From positions 2,790,001 through 2,854,000 of the forward strand of contig OZ220496.1 of assembly GCA_965116235.1 (NCBI GenBank): a stretch of 64,000 nt of DNA. The letters are read 5' to 3'. Both the position numbers and the translations under genes were made by a program. Source of the stretch: MPNP01 sp965116235 (GTDB taxonomy: Bacteria > Pseudomonadota > Alphaproteobacteria > Rhodobacterales > Rhodobacteraceae). How positions within the stretch are numbered: the first letter of the stretch is position 1; every line of letters begins with the position of its first letter. Positions 8,388-17,259 of the stretch are shown here, in pieces. The notes under the pieces are model-generated. The model made no database searches, was not told where the DNA came from, and saw only the letters and a program-made list of their open reading frames with translations.

Positions 8388-9430
8388 GTGTCAGTTCATG
8401 ATGCGAACAAGGCCCATCTTGAGCCTCTTTTGGTCATGCTTCGCAAGGGCAGCCATGAGGACCTGGCCGCGATATTTGAGAGGGTTTTTGCTGCCGATGC
8501 CACAATCCGCTTCGGTTATCCTTTCGGCAACCTGGTAGGGCCGGCAGAACTCTTGGAGAGCGTTTACGCTCCATTATTTCAAGCGATGCCTGATTGGGAA
8601 CGGCGCGACTTCATCGTCATGGCGGGAGCAGGTTGGGTCAACGCCCGAACTGGTAACTGGGTCGGGCTCGGCGGCAATTTCCTTGGTACACTCTCGGCTC
8701 CTTGGCTGGGTATTCCGGCGACTGGCAAACCGGTCTTCATGCGCTACCATGAATACCTGCGGATGGAAAATGACAAGATCGTTGAGATGGAAGCGCTATG
8801 GGACATACCCCAGGTCATGCTGCAAGCAGGAGCATGGCCAATGGCACCCCAACTTGGCTTGGAATGGATGTGTCCTGGCCCGGCCCATGGTCAGGGAGTC
8901 ATAGCGACACCGCACAATGCCGCGAAGGCAAACCGCTCTGTACAGATCGTCTGGGACATGCTGCATGATCTGAAGCAAGGGGACGCAACGGCACCGGATC
9001 GTGGCCTTGCAGGTTTCTGGCACCCAAACTGCCTCTGGTATGGACCCACGGGAATCGGTTCTGCCCGCGGCCATGCAGGAATCTGCAATGTCGTGCTGAA
9101 GAGCTTTCGCCAAGGACTCAGCCACAATTCCCGCAAACTCGACAGGGGCGTTTTTTTGGCGACCACGATCTTGTTGCCTTCAGCGGATGGCCATAGGCGA
9201 TCGCAACCCATTCTGGAGACGGGTTTCTAGGTCTTGCTCCAACTGGCAAGGTGTTCAACCGTCGGAGTCTTGATTTCTGGCGTATCGAGGATGGCATGAT
9301 TCGAGAAAACTGGGTCTTGGTTGACATGCTCGATCTCTATCGACAGCTCGGCATTAACGTGTTTGCCCGAATGGCTGCCCGTTGCGGCGACAACCGCAAC
9401 CATGAGAGTCAAAAGCACAACTGCCCTTGA
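8388..9430 (+). pseudogene. SnoaL-like / polyketide-cyclase-family protein, frameshifted and interrupted
   Basis: The first frame (GTG at 8388, preceded by AAAGGAGAAAAA) codes for about 250 residues with two SnoaL-type NTF2-fold halves: RFGYPFGNLVGPAEL near residue 45, then a second half beginning near WDMLHDLKQGD. Around the T7 run at 9151-9157 the homology moves to another frame, which ends at 9430 and reads GFLGLAPTGKVFNRRSLDF and RIEDGMIRENWVLVDMLDLY, the expected end of such a protein. That second frame also carries an in-frame TAG at 9194-9196. A one-base loss plus a nonsense codon suggests a decayed gene; sequencing error at the homopolymer could explain the shift but not the stop. The substrate is unknown. 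Confidence 0.75.
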
Positions 9431-9487
9431 CTCCGCAGGAACCGGCTTACAAGCATATCAATTGGAAGCAGCAACGACAGTCACGAT

Positions 9488-9961
9488 CTAGAATTCGTCC
9501 CGCCGATTGGCTGCATCCGGAGCAATCAAATCGGGCGTAACGCGACCTAGACTTCGCAGGATTTGCTGAACCAGCGTCAATCGGCCCTTGTGAGTCTCGG
9601 TGACACGCTGGGTCAATCGCACCGGAATGCCATCCTCAAGACCATAGGTTTCAACGTTCGAAACGGTTCCGTCGTTGCCGTATGCAATCAACACGACGTT
9701 GCGTTCAACGACCTCGGGCGCTCTCAGCCCCCGACTGTGAATCGTATTTTCAACAAAAATCCATGACACGCCGTATTCATCATCAATCAGAGTGGGCGTT
9801 CCAATTGCATCAAACACCTGCTGCGGCGTGCTGACTCCAACCTCAATCGCAGCCAGTTCCTCGTCGGTCGGTATATGACCATGCCGGGAGGTTATACCTG
9901 CACATGCCACCAACAAAAGCACAGAAACACACAATGATGCAAGGCGAAACATGGTTTTCAT
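9488..9961 (-). CDS. bamE: Outer membrane assembly lipoprotein BamE (SmpA/OmlA family)
   Basis: BamE is a small lipoprotein of the BAM complex that folds outer membrane beta-barrels, including proteins like the two autotransporters in this window. The 157-residue precursor has a lipoprotein signal with lipobox LLVAC (lipidated Cys about residue 20). The SmpA/OmlA core follows: VSTPQQVFDAIGTPTLID and then the strand GVSWIFVE. It is transcribed away from the yceD-rpmF operon, with about 255 AT-rich bases between them that should hold both promoters. Confidence 0.85.
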   Translation of the reverse strand: MKTMFRLASLCVSVLLLVACAGITSRHGHIPTDEELAAIEVGVSTPQQVFDAIGTPTLIDDEYGVSWIFVENTIHSRGLRAPEVVERNVVLIAYGNDGTVSNVETYGLEDGIPVRLTQRVTETHKGRLTLVQQILRSLGRVTPDLIAPDAANRRDEF

Positions 9962-10216
9962 AAAGCGGATATCCTCGGTATTTTCAGCATGTCAAATCAC
10001 ATGTCCGACAGCCACTGGTTCTGGAACAGAATGCTAACATCACGCTCAATATATACACAACTTGGTGAATAATCGACAAGTGTTCCTATATTGACACGCG
10101 GGTATTGGTTGTCATCAGTCATACGGTCGATTATCAATATAGGACTCAAAGCCAATAATCAAATTAACGGGGCCGTTTGGCCATAGAAGTTTTCCCGATA
10201 CGATTGGCACGAATCA

Positions 10217-10759
10217 ATGAACCGACGAACTGTCAAGGCCAGGCGGATCACAATTGCTGACCTGGGGCGTGAGGATGAACTTTTTCTGTCCTATTCCCCC
10301 TCAAAGACTGAAAAAGAACAGATCTGCAAAGATCTCCAGGTTTTGGCCATTCACAAGCTCCAAATCAGTGGAAGTGTCTTGCCCTACAGGACCAAAGACT
10401 GGGAGCTGGTCGGCAAACTGGCTGGACGCATAGTACAGGAGTGCAAAATCACTCTCGAGCCCATCCCCACAAGAATCAACATTGGTTTTGCCCGTCGCTA
10501 CGTAAGCGACACGAGATTGCTTGACCCTCTCAGCAATAACAGGATTCCTGACGATGACAGTCTGGAGCCTCTGGAGCCGGTCGTTGACCTTTTCGATCTG
10601 GCACGTGAATTGCTGTTTCTGGAAATTCCCAGATTCCCGTTGAAGCCGGGAGCGGAGTTCCACTTTTCCGATACGAACGGTTCATCAGATCCGGCCCCTG
10701 ATCACGAAGCCGTTCATCCGTTGGCCAAACTGGGGGAAATCTACAAAAAGCCGTGTTAA
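10217..10759 (+). CDS. yceD: YceD/DUF177 family protein
   Basis: A 180-residue DUF177 (YceD) protein, the usual partner upstream of rpmF in bacteria; in several species the two are co-transcribed and YceD is linked to 23S rRNA metabolism. Visible family features are the central LPYRTKDWELVGKLAGRIVQECKITLEPI region (quoted here as LPYRTKDWELVG and VQECKITLEPI), the acidic VVDLFDLARELLFLEIPRFPL segment that corresponds to the conserved D-L-ELL-L-P motif, and the C-terminal PLAKLGEI. It heads the run yceD-rpmF-plsX-fabH. Confidence 0.9.
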   Translation: MNRRTVKARRITIADLGREDELFLSYSPSKTEKEQICKDLQVLAIHKLQISGSVLPYRTKDWELVGKLAGRIVQECKITLEPIPTRINIGFARRYVSDTRLLDPLSNNRIPDDDSLEPLEPVVDLFDLARELLFLEIPRFPLKPGAEFHFSDTNGSSDPAPDHEAVHPLAKLGEIYKKPC

Positions 10760-10842
10760 TCGGCGGGCCCCGTCTTGTAATGACGGACAACCGGTTTACG
10801 TATCACTTTCATGTGTGTTTGGCAGAAGTATCGGAATTCAGG

Positions 10843-11046
10843 ATGGCAGTACAACAGAACAAGGTCAGCCCCGCCCGCAGGAACAAACGCAGGTCCCATG
10901 ATGCGCTGCGAGCGGAGGGCTTGCGGGAGTGCGAGGAGTGCGGCGAAATGAAGCGACCCCACCACATCTGTTTCAATCCTGCGTGTGGCATGTATCGGGG
11001 AAAACAGGTCCTGATGGCCGCAGTTGAAGACATCGAAGAAGAGTAG
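10843..11046 (+). CDS. rpmF: 50S ribosomal protein L32
   Basis: The 67-residue protein begins MAVQQNKVSPARRNKRRSH, diagnostic for bacterial L32, and carries the zinc-finger-like pairs CEEC and C-x8-C around HHICFNPACG. The ATG at 10843 is chosen because L32 always starts MAVQ/MAVP; the frame is open upstream to 10753 but that part is not L32. It lies 83 bases after yceD, and its end overlaps the only ATG available to plsX (11024). Confidence 0.97.
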   Translation: MAVQQNKVSPARRNKRRSHDALRAEGLRECEECGEMKRPHHICFNPACGMYRGKQVLMAAVEDIEEE

Positions 11047-12064
11047 ACTCACCCGCATTTCAAGATACGAAGGAACGGCCATCACCACGGTAGCAATTGA
11101 TGTAATGGGAGGGGACAAAGGACCTGCTACGGTACTGGCCGGCATGGCCAAGGTGGTCAGCAAGTTCCCCGACTCCAGGTTCATTGTGCATGGTGACGAG
11201 GACCTGATCAAGAAATCGTTGAACAAGTTCAAGGCACTGAGAACGAGGTGTGAGATCAATCATACCACTCAGGTCGTCTCAATGGACGAAAAGCCGAGCA
11301 AGGTCGTTCGAAATGGCCGGGACAGCTCGATGTGGAAAACGGTCCAGACTCTCAAGGAGGGTTGTGCGGGCGTTGCCGTGTCGTGTGGAAACACCGGCGC
11401 TCTTATGGCCACTTCACTTGTCAATCTGAAAAAGTCGGCCGGCGTAACTCGACCGGCCATAGCCTGCTTGTGCCCCTCGCCCAATCCCGCAGGGTTCAAT
11501 GTTTTGCTGGATGCCGGAGCCGACATCAGGGCCGACGAAAACGACTTGCTCTGCTACTCGGTTCTGGGCAATCAATTCGCACAGAGTGGTCTGTCGATTA
11601 CAAGACCAAGGGTCGGACTCCTGAATGTCGGAATTGAATTGCACAAGGGGCGGGCTGAAATCAGGTCGGCCTATGACTTGATCCAAGCAAGTCAGGAGCA
11701 GAACAGATATCAGTTTATTGGGTTCGTCGAAGGTACGGACATCTTTTCATCCAAAGTGGACGTCATTGTCACCGATGGATTTACCGGCAACACGGCCATC
11801 AAGAGTTCCGAGGGTGCCGCTCGTATAATTAGAGGCCAGTTGAAGGCGGCCTTTCAGCACACACCTTTTTCGCGCATCGGAGGCTTTTTTGCCTATACCT
11901 CGTTGCGCCGCTTTTTCAAGAAGATTGATCCCCGAAGAGCCAATGGCGGTGTCTTTCTGGGGTTGGATGGGATCGTGATCAAGTCCCATGGAGGATCGGA
12001 TTCAGTCGGGATAGCTGCCGCCATCACGCTGGGAATGAGACTGGCAAGCGCCAAGAATTTTTGA
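11024..12064 (+). CDS. plsX: Phosphate acyltransferase PlsX
   Basis: PlsX converts acyl-ACP to acyl-phosphate, the first step of phosphatidic acid synthesis through PlsY. The core begins VAIDVMGGDKGP, almost the N-terminus of typical PlsX proteins; SCGNTGALMA and DGFTGNTAIKSSEG are further family signatures. The only in-frame ATG before the core is at 11024, which overlaps rpmF by 23 bases and adds about 22 basic residues. An unusual start nearer the core (for example ATT at 11057 or ATC at 11081) cannot be excluded. fabH follows after 54 bases. Confidence 0.93.
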   Translation: MKTSKKSRLTRISRYEGTAITTVAIDVMGGDKGPATVLAGMAKVVSKFPDSRFIVHGDEDLIKKSLNKFKALRTRCEINHTTQVVSMDEKPSKVVRNGRDSSMWKTVQTLKEGCAGVAVSCGNTGALMATSLVNLKKSAGVTRPAIACLCPSPNPAGFNVLLDAGADIRADENDLLCYSVLGNQFAQSGLSITRPRVGLLNVGIELHKGRAEIRSAYDLIQASQEQNRYQFIGFVEGTDIFSSKVDVIVTDGFTGNTAIKSSEGAARIIRGQLKAAFQHTPFSRIGGFFAYTSLRRFFKKIDPRRANGGVFLGLDGIVIKSHGGSDSVGIAAAITLGMRLASAKNF

Positions 12065-12118
12065 TAGTTTGAGCCAGTTTTCATCCGACTTTCTCAATTT
12101 TTCGGAACAGCTTGAGTT

Positions 12119-13093
12119 ATGACCACATACAGCTCTGTGATCACGGGGACAGGACATCATTTGCCCGAAAGGGTTGTTACAAACGATTACTTCGAGGACC
12201 GTCTGGACACTTCCGATGAGTGGATCACCTCGCGGACCGGGATCAGTCAGCGACACTTTGCTGGCGAACATGAAAGCACATCGACGCTTGGTACTGAAGC
12301 GGGCAAAAAAGCCATTGCCGACAGCGGCGTTCAACTGAATGAGATTGATCTCGTACTGGTCGCCACTTCAACACCGGACTACACCTTTCCATCGGTTGCG
12401 ACCCAAATTCAGGGCGAGTTGGGCATAACATCCGGCTGTGCCTTTGATATACAGGCCGTATGTTCCGGCTTCATTTTTGCCGTCGCCAACGCCCATGCCA
12501 TGATCAAGGCAGGTGAAGCCACCAAAGCTCTGGTTATTGGAACGGAAACGTTTTCTCGAATACTCGACCACAAGGATCGATCAACCTGCATCCTGTTTGG
12601 CGATGGTGCCGGAGCCATCGTTCTGGAGGCCCGAGATTTTGCCGACCAGGAAGAGCCCTGTGGCATTCTGGCAACAGATCTGCATTCTGATGGGCGCTAT
12701 CGCGAACTCTTGTTCGTTGACGGCGGCGTCTCGACAACGCAATCATCGGGGCATCTCAGAATGCAGGGTCGAGAGGTCTTTCGACATGCCGTCAACAAGC
12801 TGGTCACCTCAACGGAACGAGTCATGCAAAAGGCCCGAATCGACCACGTTGACTGGGTTGTACCCCATCAAGCGAACTATCGCATTATCAAGCAAACAAC
12901 ACAGCGGCTGAACATTGCTAGCGACAAGGTTATCCTGACACTCGACAAGCACGGAAACACTTCGGCGGCATCCATTCCGATTTCACTCTCGATTGCCAAT
13001 CGGAAGGGCACGTTCAAGCCGGGAGATATAATTCTGTCCCATGCCATTGGGGGCGGCTTTTGCTGGGGTGCATTTGTAATGCGATGGAATTGA
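12119..13093 (+). CDS. fabH: Beta-ketoacyl-ACP synthase III (KAS III)
   Basis: FabH condenses acetyl-CoA with malonyl-ACP and so starts fatty acid synthesis. The 324-residue protein has the complete Cys-His-Asn triad: Cys115 in DIQAVCSGF, His near 249 in VPHQANYRII, and Asn near 279 in KHGNTSAAS. The C-terminal GGGFCWGAFVMRW is also typical. The order plsX-fabH-ihfA-merR is standard for alphaproteobacteria, so the start of fatty acid and phospholipid synthesis is encoded in one transcript unit. Confidence 0.96.
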   Translation: MTTYSSVITGTGHHLPERVVTNDYFEDRLDTSDEWITSRTGISQRHFAGEHESTSTLGTEAGKKAIADSGVQLNEIDLVLVATSTPDYTFPSVATQIQGELGITSGCAFDIQAVCSGFIFAVANAHAMIKAGEATKALVIGTETFSRILDHKDRSTCILFGDGAGAIVLEARDFADQEEPCGILATDLHSDGRYRELLFVDGGVSTTQSSGHLRMQGREVFRHAVNKLVTSTERVMQKARIDHVDWVVPHQANYRIIKQTTQRLNIASDKVILTLDKHGNTSAASIPISLSIANRKGTFKPGDIILSHAIGGGFCWGAFVMRWN

Positions 13094-13195
13094 TGCTATC
13101 CTTGGCACGGCAGTTCGTCATTTGTACTTCTTGTTGAACGAAAACGGTCTTGTACTGTCAGATGGTCGAAGTTTTTTGTTATGGGGACTGGCTTT

Positions 13196-13486
13196 ATGGA
13201 TGACGAGGTATTCATCAAGAATGATCTGATCGACATTATCCATGATCGACACGGGCTCTCGAAGAAGGATTGCCTCAGGCTGATTGATACGGTCTTCGAA
13301 GAAATCACGAGCGCACTCGCCCGGGATGAACGAGTCAAGATGACGTCGTTTGGCACTTTTGCGGTCAAATACAAGAAACCTCGTATGCTCAAGGATATCA
13401 GCACAAAAAAAGAGCTCTGCATCGACGCAAGATATCTGGTCAAGTTTATCCCCTCCGCCAAACTGAAAAAACGGATCAACGAGTAG
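13196..13486 (+). CDS. ihfA: Integration host factor subunit alpha
   Basis: A 96-residue HU/IHF-family DNA-bending protein. The dimerisation helices (DLIDIIHDRHGLSKKDCLRL) are followed by the MTSFGTFAVKYKKPRM beta-arm entry seen in IHF alpha subunits. Position after fabH and before a MerR regulator matches alphaproteobacterial ihfA. ATG at 13196 is preferred to the one at 13181. One deviation: the beta-arm turn, normally RNPKTG in IHF, reads LKDISTKKE here, so the intercalating-proline region is atypical and DNA recognition may differ. Confidence 0.85.
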   Translation: MDDEVFIKNDLIDIIHDRHGLSKKDCLRLIDTVFEEITSALARDERVKMTSFGTFAVKYKKPRMLKDISTKKELCIDARYLVKFIPSAKLKKRINE

Positions 13487-13509
13487 AACGGTTCAGAACC
13501 GGCTCGACT

Positions 13510-14031
13510 ATGGCGACCCACAGCAACTTGGATCTGAAGGTCATAGGAAAAGTTTCGGACCGGCTCGGAGTTGAACAGCATACCCTTCGCTATTGGGAGT
13601 CCAAGTTTGAGCAAATCAGTCCGGTCATTCGAAATCGGCGACGATACTATCGACCCGAGGATATCGAACTTCTGCAAGTGATTCGTGACCTGTGCATCAA
13701 GCAGGGCTACACGCTCAAGAAAGTCAGCCGCATCATTCAACAGAACGGAGCGTGTCATGCCAAAAGCCTGATTGCCGAATCTGCTACCAGCACAGCCCCC
13801 TCCCATCAGCAACAAGCAGATCAAGTCATGGCGCCCCTGGCAGGTGAAGACTGCCGGACCCTCAATATGCAAGATCTGGATTCCTTTTGCTTGGCAGTCA
13901 ACTCAAGCGGGTTGGGGATCAAGATTGATTTGGAAGAAAAGCGGCACAGAATGTTGAACGCCGCACAGAAGGAGGCACTTCAATCTCTCCTGCACCGGCT
14001 GAACGAAATCCGTGATCGCATGAAAGGCTGA
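13510..14031 (+). CDS. MerR-family transcriptional regulator
   Basis: The N-terminal winged helix (residues 8-75) contains LGVEQHTLRYWESKF and the wing RRYYRPEDIELLQVIRDLC, a standard MerR DNA-binding domain. A low-complexity linker follows (residues 90-120), then a short helical end. There are no metal-binding cysteines of the MerR/CueR kind, so the inducer is unknown. It follows ihfA by 23 bases and precedes tRNA-Pro, an arrangement common in alphaproteobacteria. Confidence 0.9.
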   Translation: MATHSNLDLKVIGKVSDRLGVEQHTLRYWESKFEQISPVIRNRRRYYRPEDIELLQVIRDLCIKQGYTLKKVSRIIQQNGACHAKSLIAESATSTAPSHQQQADQVMAPLAGEDCRTLNMQDLDSFCLAVNSSGLGIKIDLEEKRHRMLNAAQKEALQSLLHRLNEIRDRMKG

Positions 14032-14107
14032 ATGGAACCATCTGCCGCAAATTATTGCCAATCCGACATGAAAACACAAGAACCAAGCACATATATGGAG
14101 ACTTCAT

Positions 14108-14185
14108 CGGGCCATAGCGCAGTCTGGTTAGCGCGTTCGTCTGGGGGACGAGAGGTCGTGAGTTCGAATCTCACTGGCCCGACCA
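14108..14185 (+). tRNA. tRNA-Pro (anticodon GGG)
   Basis: The acceptor arms CGGGCCA and TGGCCCG pair perfectly over 7 bp, with discriminator A and an encoded CCA at 14183-14185. The anticodon loop CTGGGGG gives anticodon GGG, which reads CCC/CCT proline codons. The T loop is GTTCGAATC. Confidence 0.93.
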
Positions 14186-14203
14186 AACTTCTTTCCACAA
14201 TTG

Positions 14204-15325
14204 ATGAAGCATGTGACGGTGCCTGAGCAATTTTCTGGCTTGCAAGGAGTTCTCTCGGACCGGCTCATCGCGCGGCTTTTCGAGCAGGGCGGCATCCACA
14301 GCGAGCATAGCCTTTCACCGGATCAGATCCAGCCGGCCAGCCTGGATTTGCGGCTGGGTCCGAAGGCTTATCGAGTCAGGGTGTCATTCCTCTCCGACCC
14401 CAACGGCACGATCAATGAGCGCATTGCCACCTACGGCATGCATGAAATCAACTTGGTCGCAGGAGCAGTACTGGAAAAGGGATGCGTCTATGTCATCCCC
14501 CTTCAAGAAAGTCTAAGACTGCCCGCCAAAATGTCCGGCGTGGCCAATGCAAAAAGTTCGACTGGCCGCCTGGATTTGCTGACCCGTCTGATAACGGACA
14601 AAAGCACCGAATTTGATCGCGTTCAGGCAGGCTACACGGGTCCGCTTTATGCTGAGGTTTGTCCCAAGTCCTTTTCGGTTCTGGTTCGGGAAGGGATATC
14701 ACTGAACCAGATTCGATTTTGCCAGGGTAAGGCGGAACTGTCCTCAGACGATCATCGTGAATTAAGTGCTGCCAACGGGCTGAATGCCTCGAAACTGGAT
14801 TGGGGTGACGGTTTGGTGTTTTCCGTTGATCTCGAACTGGATGGCGGTATTGTCGGTTATCGAGCCAAGCCGCATACTGGCATTGTTGACTTGACCAAGT
14901 CCAACCACCACGATCCAAGGGACTTTTGGGATCCGGTATACGCCGAAAGCAAAAAACTGATTCTTGACCCCAGTTCATTTTACATTCTTGTGAGTCGGGA
15001 GGAAGTGACGATACCCCCCAGTTTTGCGGCTGAGATGGAACCCTACTTGCCCATGGTCGGCGAGTTCAGAGTTCATTATGCCGGCTTCTTTGATCCGGGG
15101 TTTGGTCACGGCAATTCGGGTGGACGAGGTTCTAGAGGCGTTTTGGAGGTTCGTTGTCACGAAGTTCCGTTTTTGCTTGTGCATGGTCAGAATGTGGGTC
15201 GGCTGGTGTTTGAAAAGATGCTTGAACCCCCAGCCAAACCTTACGGAACAAAGGTCAACTCAAACTATCAGGGGCAGAAGCTCAAACTCTCCCGTCACTT
15301 CAAGAGCGGATGGCAATTGGACTGA
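14204..15325 (+). CDS. dcd: 2'-deoxycytidine 5'-triphosphate deaminase (Dcd/dUTPase fold)
   Basis: This protein of about 373 residues belongs to the long, two-domain dCTP deaminase family found mainly in alphaproteobacteria; it should convert dCTP to dUTP for thymidylate synthesis. The first trimer-forming dUTPase-like fold contains QPASLDLRLG (about residue 45) and NAKSSTGRLDLLTRLITD with the catalytic Ser-Ser-Arg region; a second copy of the fold starts near residue 205 and contains HYAGFFDPGFG. ATG at 14204 is preferred over the adjacent TTG at 14201. It starts 18 bases after tRNA-Pro. Confidence 0.88.
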   Translation: MKHVTVPEQFSGLQGVLSDRLIARLFEQGGIHSEHSLSPDQIQPASLDLRLGPKAYRVRVSFLSDPNGTINERIATYGMHEINLVAGAVLEKGCVYVIPLQESLRLPAKMSGVANAKSSTGRLDLLTRLITDKSTEFDRVQAGYTGPLYAEVCPKSFSVLVREGISLNQIRFCQGKAELSSDDHRELSAANGLNASKLDWGDGLVFSVDLELDGGIVGYRAKPHTGIVDLTKSNHHDPRDFWDPVYAESKKLILDPSSFYILVSREEVTIPPSFAAEMEPYLPMVGEFRVHYAGFFDPGFGHGNSGGRGSRGVLEVRCHEVPFLLVHGQNVGRLVFEKMLEPPAKPYGTKVNSNYQGQKLKLSRHFKSGWQLD

Positions 15326-15420
15326 ATCCAACAGTTGGTCCGATTAGCAGAAACGCTGAATACGGACTCCGAAAAGAAGGGTGATTCCAACAGATCGGGT
15401 AAGGATTGACCTTCAGGCGA

Positions 15421-16416
15421 CTATATGTCCTTGATCATTTGCTCGTGATCGGCTTCGAGTTGTGATCTGCAGATCTCTGACGGTCTTGATCGGGCGTTGA
15501 AGGCATGCTGAGCCCTTTCCCAAGCGCCAGCACTCATGGACCCGGCTTTTAAGGCAACCTGATTCATCTCATTGAAATCACCGTTGCAGTGCAACATGAC
15601 ATCGCAGCCGGCCTGCAACGCCATTTCGGTTCTGGTCGCCATATTCCCCTCAAGCGCCGACATGGACAGATCATCCGTCATCAACAGACCAGCAAAGTTC
15701 AGGTCCTCACGGATGATTGAAATCACTTTATGGGACACGGTGGCGGGGAGATTGGCATCAATCTCACGGTACAGGACGTGGGCTGTCATGCCCAGAGGAA
15801 CATCATGCAATTCCCTGAACGGTCGAAAATCTGAGGTCCTCAATTCATCCAGAGACCGTGTGCACACCGGCAATGCTGCATGACTATCGATATTTGTGCT
15901 GCCGTGTCCAGGAATGTGCTTTAATACCGGCAAGACTCCACCGCTCAGACAGCCGTCTGCAACGCCCCTGGCGATCTGACCAACGTCGGCCGGACACATG
16001 CCATAACAGCGGTTCTTGAGAACGGGGTGGGTATCATCTGTCGCTGTATCGGCAATTGGCACACAGTTCGTGTCTATGCCCAGCTGCCGCAGTTCATCGG
16101 CAATGAGTCGATAGCGCATCCACATCACCTTTCGAGCCTTCTCCAGCGTCAGCTTGCTGCATATGTCAAGCGGAGGCAACCACTGGCGCCAATGGGGCGG
16201 TCTCAGTCGCTGAACCCGTCCCCCCTCTTGGTCAATCATGATCAAAACCTCGAATCCAACTGTCTCACGCAACTCATCAATCAGGGACTTGATTTGGCGC
16301 GAAGAACGGAGATTGCGATCAAACAGGATGAAGCCAATGGGTTGGGTTTCACGAAAAAAACCCTTTTCCCGAACCGTGAGCCTATGCCCGAGACATCCAA
16401 AGATGTACGGACCCAA
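15421..16416 (-). CDS. nagZ: Beta-N-acetylhexosaminidase NagZ (glycoside hydrolase family 3)
   Basis: NagZ removes GlcNAc from anhydro-muropeptides during peptidoglycan recycling in the cytoplasm. Signatures: MIDQEGGRVQRL near residue 85 (of the open frame), KHIPGHGSTNIDSH with the general-acid histidine and Asp, and LLMTDDLSMSALEG with the nucleophile Asp. The start is uncertain: an ATG at 16482 would overlap the upstream SPOR gene by 58 bases, whereas TTG at 16416 gives a protein beginning right at GPYIFGCLG, as most NagZ proteins do, 8 bases after the SPOR stop; I chose the latter. The order argS-SPOR-nagZ is typical of Rhodobacterales. Confidence 0.9.
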   Translation of the reverse strand: MGPYIFGCLGHRLTVREKGFFRETQPIGFILFDRNLRSSRQIKSLIDELRETVGFEVLIMIDQEGGRVQRLRPPHWRQWLPPLDICSKLTLEKARKVMWMRYRLIADELRQLGIDTNCVPIADTATDDTHPVLKNRCYGMCPADVGQIARGVADGCLSGGVLPVLKHIPGHGSTNIDSHAALPVCTRSLDELRTSDFRPFRELHDVPLGMTAHVLYREIDANLPATVSHKVISIIREDLNFAGLLMTDDLSMSALEGNMATRTEMALQAGCDVMLHCNGDFNEMNQVALKAGSMSAGAWERAQHAFNARSRPSEICRSQLEADHEQMIKDI

Positions 16417-16424
16417 GGATGGGG

Positions 16425-17231
16425 CTACTTCATGGTCGTTGGCGTGCAATGCAGATATCCTCCAGCTCTGATTCGATTGCATAACTCCTGGGCATCAGCC
16501 AGCATGCTGAAGCCCAGCCCGTGCAAGCGAAAGGTGATCGACTCCTCCCCGTCGAAACGCAGGATGGTCCAATCCTTGTTGCCCATAAGTGAACGATACG
16601 TGCCTTGAAATTCCAACCAGCGATTTTTGGCCAATGTCTGATCCGGATAAGAGCCGAGATATACCATTATTGTCCCGCGGGCAATATCCTCGGGCGCACG
16701 TTGCCGGCCTGTCGTGGCAATTGAGTCTTGCTGACGTGTCAAAGCCCTTTTCTTTTGGGGATCGGCCTGTTCCTGATCGTAGGCAGCAAAGAACTCGGCC
16801 AAAATATCCTGAGCCGACTTGCCGAGAGGAGCATCTCCTTCAGCCGACATGTCCTTTTGTTCGAGTCTGATTCCCCTTTCATTGAGCGACCGGGCATCAT
16901 CGGGAAGTTCGACAGGGGGTGAAGCAAAGGTTACAACCTGCAACTTGTCAAGATCGAAGCCTCCCCCTTCGACCAGTTCATTGACTGGCTGATCGACAAA
17001 ACTGGCTTCCTTGCCTCCCTGATCCACCGGCTTCACCCACAGGGATCCCGGCGAAGAAATGACAGGAATTTCCCTGTTTTCCGAAAAGCGCATCCCTTTA
17101 GCCGAATCGTATGCGATGTAGCCCAGGCCGCCGGAAACGACAATGGCAAGACTCGATACAGCCGGAATGGCAAGACGTTTCGGGTTGAATTTCCGGCTCT
17201 GTCGATAACTGGGGCCCGATTTCGTTGTCAT
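16425..17231 (-). CDS. SPOR-domain membrane protein
   Basis: The 268-residue protein has a basic cytoplasmic tail, one membrane segment at about residues 22-44 (AVSSLAIVVSGGLGYIAY), a long charged linker, and a C-terminal SPOR domain (about residues 185-265, from GTIMVYLGSYPDQTLAKNRW onward). SPOR domains bind glycan strands stripped of peptides at the division site, so a role in septal peptidoglycan remodelling is likely. It sits between argS and nagZ, 28 bases after argS. Confidence 0.82.
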   Translation of the reverse strand: MTTKSGPSYRQSRKFNPKRLAIPAVSSLAIVVSGGLGYIAYDSAKGMRFSENREIPVISSPGSLWVKPVDQGGKEASFVDQPVNELVEGGGFDLDKLQVVTFASPPVELPDDARSLNERGIRLEQKDMSAEGDAPLGKSAQDILAEFFAAYDQEQADPQKKRALTRQQDSIATTGRQRAPEDIARGTIMVYLGSYPDQTLAKNRWLEFQGTYRSLMGNKDWTILRFDGEESITFRLHGLGFSMLADAQELCNRIRAGGYLHCTPTTMK

Positions 17232-17259
17232 CGTTTCATTGGCGTTGTCTGTTGTCCGA

